64,000 nt of DNA from Gerris lacustris. Lineage: Eukaryota; Arthropoda; Insecta; Hemiptera; Gerridae. The notes under the pieces are model-generated. The model had not been told where the DNA came from and ran no database searches. It worked only from the letters and a program-made list of their open reading frames with translations. A program made the translations under genes and the position numbers. Positions 54,140 to 64,000 of this stretch are shown one piece after another. The stretch lies in assembly GCA_951217055.1 (NCBI GenBank), contig OX578281.1, positions 14,602,447 through 14,666,446 of the forward strand, given 5' to 3'. Position 1 is the stretch's first letter; each line of letters opens with the position of its first letter.

Positions 54140-55610
54140 TTGTGAGAGACACCAATTTATGATTATATTATACATACATATTATATAATAATATAAGAAA
54201 ATATAGACTAGATTAAAAAAATAAGAATAAGGAATATACAATATAATAAGATATAAAGAAAACCAATGGAAGGAAATAATGGAAAATAAATTGTAATAGG
54301 GAGTAATATTCATTGTTCAGGAGGGGTTCAAAAAAAAAGCAAGCGATGAAACGTGGGGGGTGTTCGAATTTAACTGAAAAATTATCTGGTGTACGTGTGC
54401 GGACGAACGGGAAATTTATGTTTACAATCTTCAAACTCAATACTTAATAAAGTTCAACCACACTTATTCTAATACAAAAGTTTATTAATGAGAGTGAAAT
54501 AATACTTAAGTTTTTACATTATTTATTTAAAATAATACATTAAAATATTTTTGGATATGTTATTTTTTCTTTTTCTGTACATTAAACTCTCCTATGAACA
54601 ATAGTTTCTATTTCTTTCATCGTCGGTGGAAATACATGATCTGATTATTTCAGGTTTCTAGGTAGATGGAGAGAGGTTAACACACAATAACTAACTATCA
54701 ACGGTTTAATCAAGCTAATTCCATTCTTACATCGCTATTCCTTTTTTCGTGTAGATAGGCGAATTATGTTCACCGAAATCAAAGTTCTATAAATATAAGA
54801 ATGAATATTATCGTTGCTGATAACGATATCACTGTCCAAACAATCAATTTTAAGAGAAAAAAATAATAAATAAAAGTTATTAAAAATAATACAAAATTAA
54901 ATAAACCCAAAATGAACCTTTCAAGTAATTAGTGATTATATCTCAAACATAATATTCATACTTACATAATACCCTTACAAATGCTAATTATTTTCTTTGC
55001 TTAAATGTAATTTATGTTTTATTATAATTATTCAGCAGATTTTTATTGCATGTTAAAATAAAAAAAAAGTGCTGTTAGAGTCATAATGACGTATTTATTT
55101 AAGCAGATAAAAATTAAAAAGGGAACAGATATTTCAAAGTTATATAACTCTGACATAATATGGAACAAAATTAGCGGAAGTAATTTTTTGGCAGAAGAGA
55201 AAGGGAAAGATACATTTTGAAAAACAGCATTCATTGCACCTGACAAAGCATTCATAAGAAAAATCAATTCACTATTATTATTTTATTTTTTATTTTTTCT
55301 CCGGTTCTATTAATTATATTTTTAATTATTATTAAATAATAGAATAATTTAAATTAGTTGTTGCAAGATTTTAAGGAACTTATTATTATGTAGGATGAAA
55401 CACGAAGAGTAGTTTTAATCAGCTGGTTCTAAACAACAATTAGAAATAATTTATAACGGCAACATTTATAATCAGTCTATTTAATCAAAATGAGTTTATA
55501 AGTGGTTATTGCGTGATAGCAATAAAGCCTTACCTGTATACTAGAGATTAATAAAAGATAAACTTTACAGTTTAAAACGAGCAGTTTGTGTCATAGTAAG
55601 ATTATTTAAT
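54137..55610. other. AT-rich gene-free stretch
   Basis: No gene or element could be supported. ORFs of 74-76 aa here are low-complexity. Confidence 0.35.
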
Positions 55611-55616
55611 TAAAAA

Positions 55617-55745
55617 TTATTAGCGGTTTGTGCCAGATTAGAATAATTACTGTAGTTTTTCAGCGGCTTTTACCAGATGAGGATAATGGATACAGTTTTC
55701 AAGCGGTTTGTTCCAGATGAGGATAATGAATACAGTTTTTTCAGC
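55617..55745. repeat. Tandem repeat of about 50 bp, 3 copies
   Basis: AGCGGTTTGTGCCAGATTAG, AGCGGCTTTTACCAGATGAG and AGCGGTTTGTTCCAGATGAG are each followed by ATAATKRATACAGTTTT. Confidence 0.85.
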
Positions 55746-55816
55746 TGGAGTAAGATACTAATTAATATAGGGTTTTTTCCGTACCGAGTCATATTTGGAT
55801 TTTTTTCTTTTTTTTT

Positions 55817-55990
55817 CTTCCGAGCTTACCGAAGGTTACGGAAGATGTGATAGTTCCGAAGAATGCATTTTTTTTTGTCTCCGATTTCAAAAAGTTAAAG
55901 ACAGAAATCTGTTTTGGTCAATTCATCTTGTTCAGTCTCAAATTTTGCGAACCAACACATCTTAATAACTACTTTATCTCTGAAAGACAA
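55817..55990 (-). mobile_element. Family C fragment, hairpin end, minus strand
   Basis: The hairpin CTTCCGAGCTTACCGAAGG.. (55817-55844) is the inverted 3' end of family C. It is followed by minus-strand body text (TCTCCGATTTCAAAAAGTT, GACAGAAATC, TTTTGCGAACCAACA). Confidence 0.75.
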
Positions 55991-56370
55991 TCGGATCAGA
56001 TTGAAGAGATGTCAAATTGAACTCAACAATGTACTATGAGCGTAGATGTACTAATGCGACGAAGGCGTCCAATGTGATGGTTTAGAAAACAACGTTATAC
56101 ATTACGCTACGAACTGTTTTTCTACCAATAATACTCCATCATAATTCATAATCGTGATAAAATGGGATGCTGAGACCCAATCACAGCAGAAGATAACTGA
56201 TCCGCAGAACTTGGGATGCGGCAACCCGATCGAGAATTCACATAAACTCACGTAATTATATAAAGTACTAGAGCGAGAGAGATGATTGATATTGTACAAC
56301 TGAGTCACGGCAACAGACGTATTGGTAGAGAAGGTAGGTTATAGTGAGGTTATCAGGACGTAAATACTTT
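55991..56370. other. Gene-free stretch
   Basis: No recognised feature. A 68-aa minus-strand ORF has no recognisable family. Confidence 0.3.
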
Positions 56371-56433
56371 TATCTACGATTGATACGAAATATAAACATT
56401 ATATCTCTGTTTGCGCATGCGCGTCTCATGGTT

Positions 56434-56489
56434 CTGAAGAATTCCTCTTCTTTACCACTCTAGCGCGGTAAAGAAGAGGAATTCTTCAG
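56434..56489. repeat. Perfect palindrome, 23-bp arms, in family K
   Basis: Arms 56434-56456 and 56467-56489 contain GAAGAATTCCTCTTCTTTAC and its inverse, with loop ACTCTAGCGC. Confidence 0.95.
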
Positions 56490-56586
56490 CTTTACGCACG
56501 ATTAGCGAGTTTGTTTACATTTAACAAAACTAATTTGCTATTATTTTATTAAAGTAACTGTTTAATCGAGTTTTTAGTTAAAAACA

Positions 56587-56720
56587 ATGAATGAATCAAG
56601 TGGCTTTGACGAAAATATAGAGAATAATACTCCTCCAGAAATAATTAATTCGGAAAAAAATACAACTTAAGATTAATGCCATCTTTATCAAGAGAAGAGA
56701 TACGAACTTACATACAGCAA
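56587..56720 (+). pseudogene. Candidate coding exon with a frameshift
   Basis: ATG at 56587 opens a 27-residue frame (MNESSGFDENIENNTPPEII...) that stops at 56668-56670. The stop follows a run of seven A at 56654-56660. In the adjacent frame the text after the run reads LMPSLSREEIRTYIQQ and then meets GTTTAT at 56721, a possible splice donor. A one-base length change in the A run would join the two parts. The composition (acidic, then SREEI) looks coding, but I know no family match. It may be the 5' exon of a gene captured by, or giving rise to, family K, or a sequencing error in a real exon. Confidence 0.3.
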
Positions 56721-56919
56721 GTTTATTTTTTTCTGTATTTCTTATTTAAGTCTAACAATCGAAGATAAAGTACGGTACGGTACGCAACTCGTGCGAAAAC
56801 GGTATTTTGCATTGCTCGTGTGGTTTTACTACCCTCGCTGTCGCTCGGGTGCAAAATCCACACTCGCATGCAAAATGCTACTTTCCGAACTCGACGCGTA
56901 ATGTACTATTAAACTATGG

Positions 56920-57685
56920 ATCATCGTGATCGGAATAAAATCTCTAATTCCAAACATTACAGGTATAAGAAATCAACAAACATTTTAATTATGCAGTAAA
57001 ATAGATGCGGAAGTGCAGTAGTGTTCAATAATAATATTATTATTCCAATTGGTAAAGTCAAAAATACGGATTTCTAGATGATCCCAAACACTATGAGTAA
57101 AGAAATAAGTCACTCCACAAAAATTGACTAAATTGTGCTGCAAAGCCGGATTTCAAGGACTAGTGGCCATCTTCACTATCTTCATCATGGGAGGTTTATC
57201 GCGAAAGATTCTAACCTTACCTATTCTAACCTATCAGGCATTCTAACCTATCAGGCATTCTAACCTATCAGATTCTAACCTCCACTTCAACTCCTACACT
57301 GATTCTTTCTCTAAAACAATCTAGTGAGTAGTCTAAAGCTACTAGCGGTTGTAACCCGGTTTTGTGCACATTAAAGTACCTTTCAGTGGAGAGACGTATT
57401 TCTTTACTCCTAACCAAGTATATCCTGCTCACACTGTACCACCGAATGCCACAAAATTCGTTCATGCAAAAACAAAGAGGAAGTTATAAAGAATTAGTTG
57501 GTTAAGGTTCGAGGTTAAACATCTACTAATTTCTTTATAGAACGATTCGACGATGGAACTTCCTGAAAATAATCCTTACTCTTAAATTTGTATACTAATT
57601 CTTGCCTACCTTATGGCTTATCCTAAAGCCTCTTTACTATTTATTACCACTAATAACTCAAGGTCTATTTATTACTTTTAACGGC
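56920..57685. other. Gene-free stretch with a 17-bp repeat
   Basis: ATTCTAACCTATCAGGC occurs in three to four tandem units at 57218-57275. The rest is unassigned. Confidence 0.5.
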
Positions 57686-57689
57686 ACTT

Positions 57690-58210
57690 CTTTAGACCTT
57701 CCCCTTTAGGAGATTTTCCAACTAAATTATCCTTTTTAATTACCTCCTTTGATTGGTTACTCCCCTGAGTCTACTTTCCTTGGTTATTCCCTTTTTTATA
57801 ATTTATTGGTTACTCCCCTAATTTACCTATATGAATTGATAATATTCCTCCCAATACGTTCTTAATTGGAAATGTAGAAAAGAAAAGCTTTAGGGCTCTT
57901 TTTGGGGTTAGAATAGGGATAAAGACGAAATGTATAAAGATATACAAGAAAAATCAAGGGGAGTAACAATCTAAAGAAGGTGTATGGAGTGTCCTTTAGA
58001 CTGTTACTCCCCTAATTTACCTACAAATATAATATGAACTGATTATATTTATTTTTAGAATTTTTCCACCCAATAAATGTTCCTAACGTAATATAATCTT
58101 ATTTACACTGTTACTCTTCTTATAAAAAACAGAAATGAGTATCAATTTAAAATAGAAGTATGGAGTGTCCTTCTATAGACTGTTACTCCCCTAATTTACC
58201 TGCTAAAATA
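57690..58210 (-). mobile_element. Family D terminal modules, diverged
   Basis: GGCACTTCTTTAGACC, GGGGAGTAACAATCTAAAG (57959) and two TTTAGACTGTTACTCCCCTAATTTACC modules (57993, 58177) are the family D hairpin motifs. The ATAATATGAATTGATTATATTT block occurs twice beside them. Confidence 0.6.
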
Positions 58211-59719
58211 TGAATTGATTATATTTTCAATCCCCCCCTCTCCTCAACAACGAGATAAAACTGCATTCTTAAGTACATTTTGAGAATATTAACAGCTGAT
58301 ATTTAGCGTACTCGAATAATATATCTCAAAAACTAACAATTAATACATATTATACAACTTATAAAACAAATAATATTTTTCCTCTTTTTTTTACAAATTT
58401 ATTAAAATTATGTAAAATCAAAAGAGATATTTGAATGAATTACGCGAATCGTACAACTTACGGTCGAATAACTTTATCGTGTCCGAATTATTTCAGGTTC
58501 AGAAATTCTCTGCTAATAACCCCTTCTTTCAGGAAAAACGAATTGCTACTCCCTTAGGAGGATTAAGGTTTCACCACAGGAATATGGGCCGTAAAATTGG
58601 GAGGTCGCCAAGAGAAAATATCAAGGCCCATAGGCCATAATATAAATTTGAACAAGGGCAAGTCAAAAGGTTTACAAAAGACTGCATCTCTTTTAACGTG
58701 TTCTTTAAGGTTATTCATAGAATATATTAGGTTTAAAGGTATTTTTAGAGACCTTAAATTCTATCAGGTAGACAAGTACATGGATTGGTGAATTAATGAA
58801 TTGGACAGATTCCATTTAGACCCCGTTGAGGTAAGAGGAAATATATAATTCCTTACAGTTTGACTAGCAATGCTAATAATTGTATTTCATTTATTTTTAA
58901 TTTAAATTCAATTTTTTTTTGGGAGTAACTAAAGTTTATATATTGTTTAAACTTTTTAAGGTCTGCAACGTAACATTTAAAAGAAAGTACTACCTGTTAA
59001 GCATCAAATTAGAGCCTAGCAAATAGATAACTCTTTTAGGGATCTGGCAGAACTTTTCTGCCAACATTACATAATATACTGATTATTCCACCATAGAGAA
59101 ATGAAAAGAAAAATTAAGAGAACTTCGAAAACTTATAATATTGTAAGTTTTCGAGATTTTTTTTTTTTGTAAATACTCAAGATGTTCTGAACCCACTAAA
59201 ATTATAATATATATTTATATTTTTTGTACAGGGTTTTCCTTTAATATATCCAATATCCAGGCAATTATACCTGCATTCCATCATAATCTTAATTATAATT
59301 AAAATTCAATAAGATATATATTAGTAGGTAACTTTTCTGTTTTTTTTTTTAAATAAATTAAAATTCATTAATTCATAAAATGAAATAAAAGTTGGTATTT
59401 AAGTGTTGTTAATCAATCCTGAACCATATTTCTAAAAAATATACAATTTCGAAACTGTCAAAAATAACTGTAGTTTACCTCTAGGTCGGTTTGTTTTAAA
59501 AGTTTAAAACAATTTAACAACCTGTAAAAAAAATCAAAAAAATAATATTACTTTGAGTGGTTTAAGAACAAGTAAGAATTTTTAAATAAATAATTACTTT
59601 TTCTAGAAAACCTAAAAATATACTAATTTTCCTCTTTGTAGGGACTGAGTGAATGCATTATATTTTAAGTGTACAACGACGTGGTTTTATATTCATACAT
59701 GTGAATAATCGTAATCGGT
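58211..59719. other. AT-rich gene-free stretch
   Basis: Overlapping 64-69-aa ORFs at 58431-58791 have no recognised domain. A small palindrome AAAACTTATAATATTGTAAG lies near 59128-59150. Nothing firm. Confidence 0.35.
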
Positions 59720-59721
59720 TG

Positions 59722-59850
59722 AGACTTTTTTTGTTGTTTGTTTTTATTTTTATTTTATTTTGTTTGTTTGTTTTTTATTTTATTTTTGTTTGTTTGTTTT
59801 TATTTTATTTTTGTTTGTTTGTTTTTATTTTATTTTTGTTTGTTCGTTTT
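59722..59850. repeat. T/G low-complexity tandem repeat
   Basis: Units of TTTGTTTGTTTTTATTTTAT, about 23 bp, repeated about 4-5 times. The 66-aa hydrophobic ORF across it is an artefact. Confidence 0.9.
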
Positions 59851-59865
59851 TAATATTCTTAATAT

Positions 59866-60268
59866 ATAAGGTGAGTCAGAGTTAAACCGCAATTTGTAAA
59901 TCATGCATAAGGAATGTAGGAGTTTTGATTTTAAACAGGAAAGTTCTTATAAAGATGTATCGGAAAATGGCTCTTAAGAGAGCCAAAGCCTTTCAAAGAT
60001 GGCCACCAAAATTTTTTTTCTTTTCCCTAACCATTTGATAATAAATGTATCAAGTTGTGTGCAAAAATTAAACTTAATCAAGTAGTTTCAAAAAGTTAAA
60101 ATTTTTCCTGCTATTGTTTTTTTTTTATTTCTGGTGGCCATCTTTAAAGGGCTGTACTGCTTTTAGGAAGCATTTTCGGATACATATTTATTGGAACATC
60201 CATGCTTAAAATAAAATTTCCTATGCATAATTTACTTAAGGTGGTTTAACTCTGTTTTACCCTGTATA
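59866..60268. mobile_element. MITE with diverged TIRs ending AACAGAGTTAAACCRC
   Basis: GTCAGAGTTAAACCGCAATT at the left matches the inverse of the right end (ACAGAGTTAAACCACCTTAA). Pairing continues to ATCATGCATAAGGAA and beyond for about 130 bp, including GATGGCCACCA against TGGTGGCCATC. The element is essentially a 400-bp imperfect palindrome. The outer end TACAGGGTAAAAC with TA is Tc1/mariner-like. Confidence 0.75.
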
Positions 60269-60844
60269 ATAATAAAGGATAATAACTAAAAAAAAAAAAA
60301 TTATATTCTATCTACATGTTTCTTCAATGGTGTTACAGTTAACAAAATTTATATATTCCACCAATACTATTATTTAAAAATTTTTTGTGCATCACTTTCT
60401 GTTCAACAACAAAAACACTACAAAATGAACAATCTGTGTGACAAAAAAGTTGTTCAAAATATAAATTAATTGACGTCAATAGTAATTATTTCTTTGTTTA
60501 CAGGATCACCAGCGGCAAGTTGACTTTACTTATCATGTAAGATTCGATCATTACATTTTTTTTTTTTTAATTTTTATATACTATTATACCTACATATTCC
60601 TTGCATTTGAATATATGCACTCCCAAATTGCTAGGAATGTTTTGGAAACTAACCTATAAGGGAAATATTAATAAATATGGCGATTTTATTAAATTGATGA
60701 AAAAAAATAAGTATAGTAATTTAAAATTCTTGCATTATAATACCTGTGCAAAAAAAAAAACTACAAATACTGATTTAAATAAATATTATACTACCTAGTT
60801 ATTAAATAACAATTTAAGATTAAAAAAAAACTATTTAAATATAT
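60269..60844. other. AT-rich gene-free stretch
   Basis: A 65-aa Lys/Asn-rich ORF at 60601 is not supported. Confidence 0.35.
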
Positions 60845-61492
60845 ACAGTCCACAGACTGTGTGCACGTGGTGAGTAAATAAAAAAAAAAAATCGAGTTGA
60901 TAATTGAGCTTCTGGGCATCAACCCTACTGGGTCTTAAACTTATAAGTTGAAAAAATTAAACCCAATTAATTAATGTACAGAGTGTTGTTACGAAACTTA
61001 ATAAATTTGCACACATTATCAAGAGTAAAGTACCCTTGTCTTTAAAAATATCAAAAATAATTACTTGTAAAAGTAGTTCATAATTAAAAGTTATGAAAGA
61101 TAATCTATTTTCAATCTGATGACAACAATTTTTTTTTTTTTTTTCAAAACCAAAATGCACTAATTCTTAACTATCTACTAGAAAAAAAACGTAACTAATA
61201 TAATAATAAACATAAATAAACAAATAATATAAAGGTTATTCAAATGTTCTGTCACCAACCATTACACACTTAAAAACGTTATACTTTTATAAACAAAGGT
61301 CTTTACTCTTGACAATTTTCCATAATTCATCGTAACAACACCCTGTGCATATAATACATAATTGGACTAATTTTTTCAACTTATTAGTTTAAGACCAAGC
61401 AGGACTGACGCCAAGAGGCTCAAATTTCAACACGATATTTTTTTTTATCGTTTACACCCCCACGTGCACTCATTCCATGGACGCAGAGTACA
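60845..61492. mobile_element. Foldback element with about 210-bp imperfect arms
   Basis: The left text GTGCACGTGG, GGGTCTTAAACTTATAAGTT, GAAAAAATTA, AGTGTTGTTACGA and TCAAGAGTAAAG recurs in inverted order on the right up to CACGTGCAC. The arms are about 75-80 percent alike by eye and surround roughly 220 bp of AT-rich DNA. No ORF of note. Confidence 0.82.
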
Positions 61493-62468
61493 CATATATT
61501 TTCTAATGGTAATTGGTTAATATTTTAAATATTAATAATTATATCCCCCCCCCCCCCCTTTCTGATGAGCGTTAAATACAAAGAAATAAAAGTATCTTTA
61601 ATTTGAGAATAGTCTCAAGAATAATATAACTGCATTGGTCTTACAGGGACCATTTGCGTAATTGGATTACTTACAGGTAACCATTTCTCGGTAGTTATTG
61701 TTAGATATACCTCTCACAAATGCCGGGAGCATCTTCAAATAAATCCATAATAATCTTTTAAAGTAACAAATCAAACTTTAATCGAGTAAAATATACACTT
61801 AAAGATGAATCCAGCATTTGTAGAGAAATGTCCTAATTAACATTATCCAAAAATCTACCACTAGGTGAAGACAACAATTGACAATACTTTCTTGTTAACA
61901 AAATTATCATGAATCTAATAGAAAAAGAAAATTCTCTGTATATTATCGCGTGGGAGTGCATTAACCCGTTTCACAATTTACATAAAAGTTGAAAGAATGG
62001 TAAATTCGAATAATGACCCTCACTAATATAAACTAAGCACTATTCTCTCTCCATATTCCTATGGTCCAGTTTCACATGACATGATTTCAAAATAATATTT
62101 TTATTAAATTAAAAAGGCTAATAATAAATAAAATATTTGTCTAAATCACATCATATTGTGTTTTTACTAAGAAGAAATATTAATTGTTTTCACGGTCAAA
62201 AAAAATTTGCTCATTTGAAAATAATAAAGGAAGCCAAAGACTTTTAAGTGACAAATCTATTTAATTCAAAATTTCTTCTAAAAAAAGGAAATAAAATCAC
62301 AATAGTAGTAACAGATATCTTACTCTAAACTACCTTCAAATATCGAATATGACCGTAAAAATAAAATAGATAAATTATAACCAAAAATAATAACAAAACA
62401 ATGATTATTTCGATACTTTAAGCTATCGATAAAGAAATGAAGAATTAAATTGGACTTAAGCATACCGC
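61493..62468. other. AT-rich gene-free stretch
   Basis: A poly-C tract is at 61545-61558. No recognised gene. Confidence 0.35.
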
Positions 62469-62610
62469 ACACATGGGAACTTGGTTCGCCGATCTCGGTT
62501 CGCAAGAACCAAGTTCGTCTGTTGTGGAGGTTAATGAGTCAAATTCTTGAAGAACTTGATTAGGGTTGGAACTGGCCGATCTCAGTTCGGCGAACCAGGT
62601 TTCTATGTGT
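62469..62610. mobile_element. Short MITE, 142 bp (ACACATGGGAACTTGGTTCG)
   Basis: The left end ACACATGGGAACTTGGTTCGCC and the inverse of the right end (ACACATAGAAACCTGGTTCGCC) match over about 25 bp with four differences. Additional direct and inverted copies of GATCTCGGTTCG lie inside. A partial relative is at 32550-32690. Confidence 0.78.
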
Positions 62611-62788
62611 ACAAGGCATTTAAGTCATTAAGCATTGTACATTTGATATTGTAAAGTTTTGCTTTCTTTCAAAAAAAGCATACATATTTACTCTAGGTGC
62701 TTATTAGTAAACTCAAAAAAATCCATCTTAGTTTTGAACAAATAAATAAAGTAACAATTTATTAGTAAATAAATAAGTCAATAAATAA

Positions 62789-62790
<2 letters not shown>

Positions 62791-62860
<70 letters not shown>
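62791..62860. repeat. (AT)n microsatellite
   Basis: Pure alternating TA of about 68 bp, preceded by AAATAAATAAAT. Confidence 0.97.
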
Positions 62861-62862
<2 letters not shown>

Positions 62863-63414
62863 ACAAAACAAAACTTCCTTTTAAATAAAGTATGATATAT
62901 TCAACATCGCCTATTATCATGTTAAAGTAAATCGAATATATCTGAATTATTATTAAATAATATTTAATAATATATTACTAATCATGTGAATCTGGACCCT
63001 AACTATCCTTTCTTGATTCTTTCCTTAAAGCAAGTTTGGTAATTCGCAAACACACATACACCGTTAGGCAACATAGACTCATTTCATTTAGTGTAACTAA
63101 TCGTATATTATTCATTAACGTATCCTAAAACGCACACAATTGAATATAACGTTAGTACAAAAACGTTGTAATGTTTAATACAGTACCTGTACATTTATAC
63201 TATTTAAATAAACGCATGCTACAGAAATCATGTCATTATAGATATAGTTAATGGTTTTTTATAATAATTTTAAATATAAAACTCATATTTTTAATTAAAA
63301 AGGCTAAATAAATGGCGTCTTTAACTTTAAGTAGTAATAACTCAAGTTGAACTTCATACTTCATCATTAATAAATTCTAATGTAAGTTCATAAGTTAGTT
63401 AGTAAAACCTCGTC
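62861..63414. other. AT-rich gene-free stretch
   Basis: No recognised feature. Confidence 0.35.
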
Positions 63415-63538
63415 CAGAGGAAACGGGCAGAGCAATGGTCCCTGCGCATGCCCAGTCTAAAATGCGCAGGCGCACTTTACTGGTCATGCTCAAACCACCA
63501 AAACTACACCGAAACCAATGCTTTGCTCGTTTCCTCTG
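63415..63538. mobile_element. Short MITE, 124 bp (CAGAGGAAACG)
   Basis: CAGAGGAAACGGGCAGAGCA at the left and its near inverse, ending GCTCGTTTCCTCTG, on the right form about 23-bp TIRs with three mismatches. The centre has TGCGCATGCCC and ATGCGCAGGCGCA. Confidence 0.8.
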
Positions 63539-63602
63539 TTCTTTTCTTAAGTCATGATGAGGTTTAAGTTGATTAAAAGTAATGGCAAGTTAGTCTTACA
63601 TT

Positions 63603-63800
63603 TTTACTTTCTTATAAACTTGCATAAATAGAAAGTACTCTGTTGGCTTGAATATTTGAGTTTGATGGACAGACTTTTAAGGTTTACCAAAAGATTAGTT
63701 TTTTAAAAATTCTGTCTGTTCAGACCCATGGACACTAATGGACATTACCTCATGACCATGGACTTTATCTCAGTAACTCGGCTAATTTCATATTTATAGC
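63603..63800 (+). mobile_element. Family B fragment, left end
   Basis: TTTTACTTTCTTATAAAC then ATAGAAAGTACT, TTTTTAAAAATTCTGTCTG and the CTCGGCTAATTTC region follow family B order but are strongly diverged. Confidence 0.5.
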
Positions 63801-64000
63801 TTTAGCTAAAGAAATCAAATAATAACCATGATCAATATTTGCCCTTAACTCTAATTTAAGATGGTTAAAAGTTAGGTTTCGTCAGTAGCTTTGATTCGTC
63901 CCATATTGATTATAACATTAGCTTAAATCAATTTATAACCATACTAAGACTATGTTATATTAACTATAATTTACATTATTTTAAAGTTACATTTTGTCAG
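63801..64000. other. Gene-free window end
   Basis: No recognised feature. Confidence 0.35.

Larger units (their letters stand above)
56375..56915 (+). mobile_element. Family K repeat with candidate first exon
   Basis: Shares its flanks and central palindrome position with 45970-46345 (opposite strand). The right end, TGCAAAATGCTACTTTCCGA.. and GACGCGTAATGTACTATT, is GC-richer with many CpGs. Compared with the 46-kb copy it has an extra block of about 130 bp at 56587-56720 with protein-like codons. Confidence 0.7.

Noticed and set aside
59653..59853. 66-aa hydrophobic ORF (small membrane protein)
   Set aside because: The hydrophobic part is a T/G low-complexity repeat.

Overview
The window looks like AT-rich, intergenic or intronic DNA from an animal nuclear genome, most likely an arthropod and probably an insect. 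The grounds are tRNA- and 5S-derived SINEs with target-site duplications, a BEL/Pao retrotransposon gag, many Tc1/mariner-, pogo- and Harbinger-type MITEs, long satellites and no bacterial gene organisation. The species cannot be named from the sequence. Only one long open reading frame has recognisable domains (27404-29107, BEL/Pao Gag plus an aspartic-protease-like segment), and it sits inside a chimeric mobile element. No complete host gene, CRISPR array, rRNA gene or clearly functional tRNA gene was found. Nearly all the smaller ORFs are open by chance in simple repeats, satellites or MITEs.

Layout, 1-13 kb: repeat family A (1-1252), a TATG/TTTG minisatellite, a 53-bp array, a double-armed palindrome at 4.2 kb, a 62-bp array at 5.3-5.8 kb, a 693-bp MITE with TIR AGGGTCCGTAGGCAA, a cluster of GC-rich mini-hairpins at 9.7 kb, a family E MITE, and the first of several family D composite elements with long inverted ends.

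13-27 kb: inverted family D modules, a minus-strand SINE, two family B elements carrying a tRNA-B-box-like motif, a 1-kb family C element with long TIRs, a tandem pair of tRNA-like units (20.4-21.1 kb), a Harbinger-like element with TAA duplications, another E copy and a 1.6-kb 23-bp minisatellite.

26.7-29.2 kb: the most interesting locus. A foldback built from Penelope-like terminal sequence has one intact arm and one arm interrupted by a 1.87-kb BEL/Pao gag segment. The whole is framed by a 15-bp target-site duplication.

30-47 kb: more C, B and E MITEs, a GC-rich 11-bp repeat, a 92-bp array derived from a transposon end, a 1.15-kb TIR element, a third tRNA-like unit, a clean SINE with a 14-bp TSD, two SINEs that join tRNA-like and 5S-rRNA-like promoter segments, and a family E MITE that houses a 154-bp satellite.

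47-64 kb: a 1.9-kb higher-order satellite, a pogo-type MITE, further C copies, several short palindromic MITEs, a family K element with a candidate frameshifted first exon at 56.6 kb, a foldback with about 200-bp arms at 61 kb, and AT microsatellites. The elements do not form a pathway. What links them is mobility, inverted-repeat structure and repeated tandem amplification of element parts. All calls were made by eye without alignment tools, so outer boundaries of repeats are approximate unless TIRs or TSDs are quoted.
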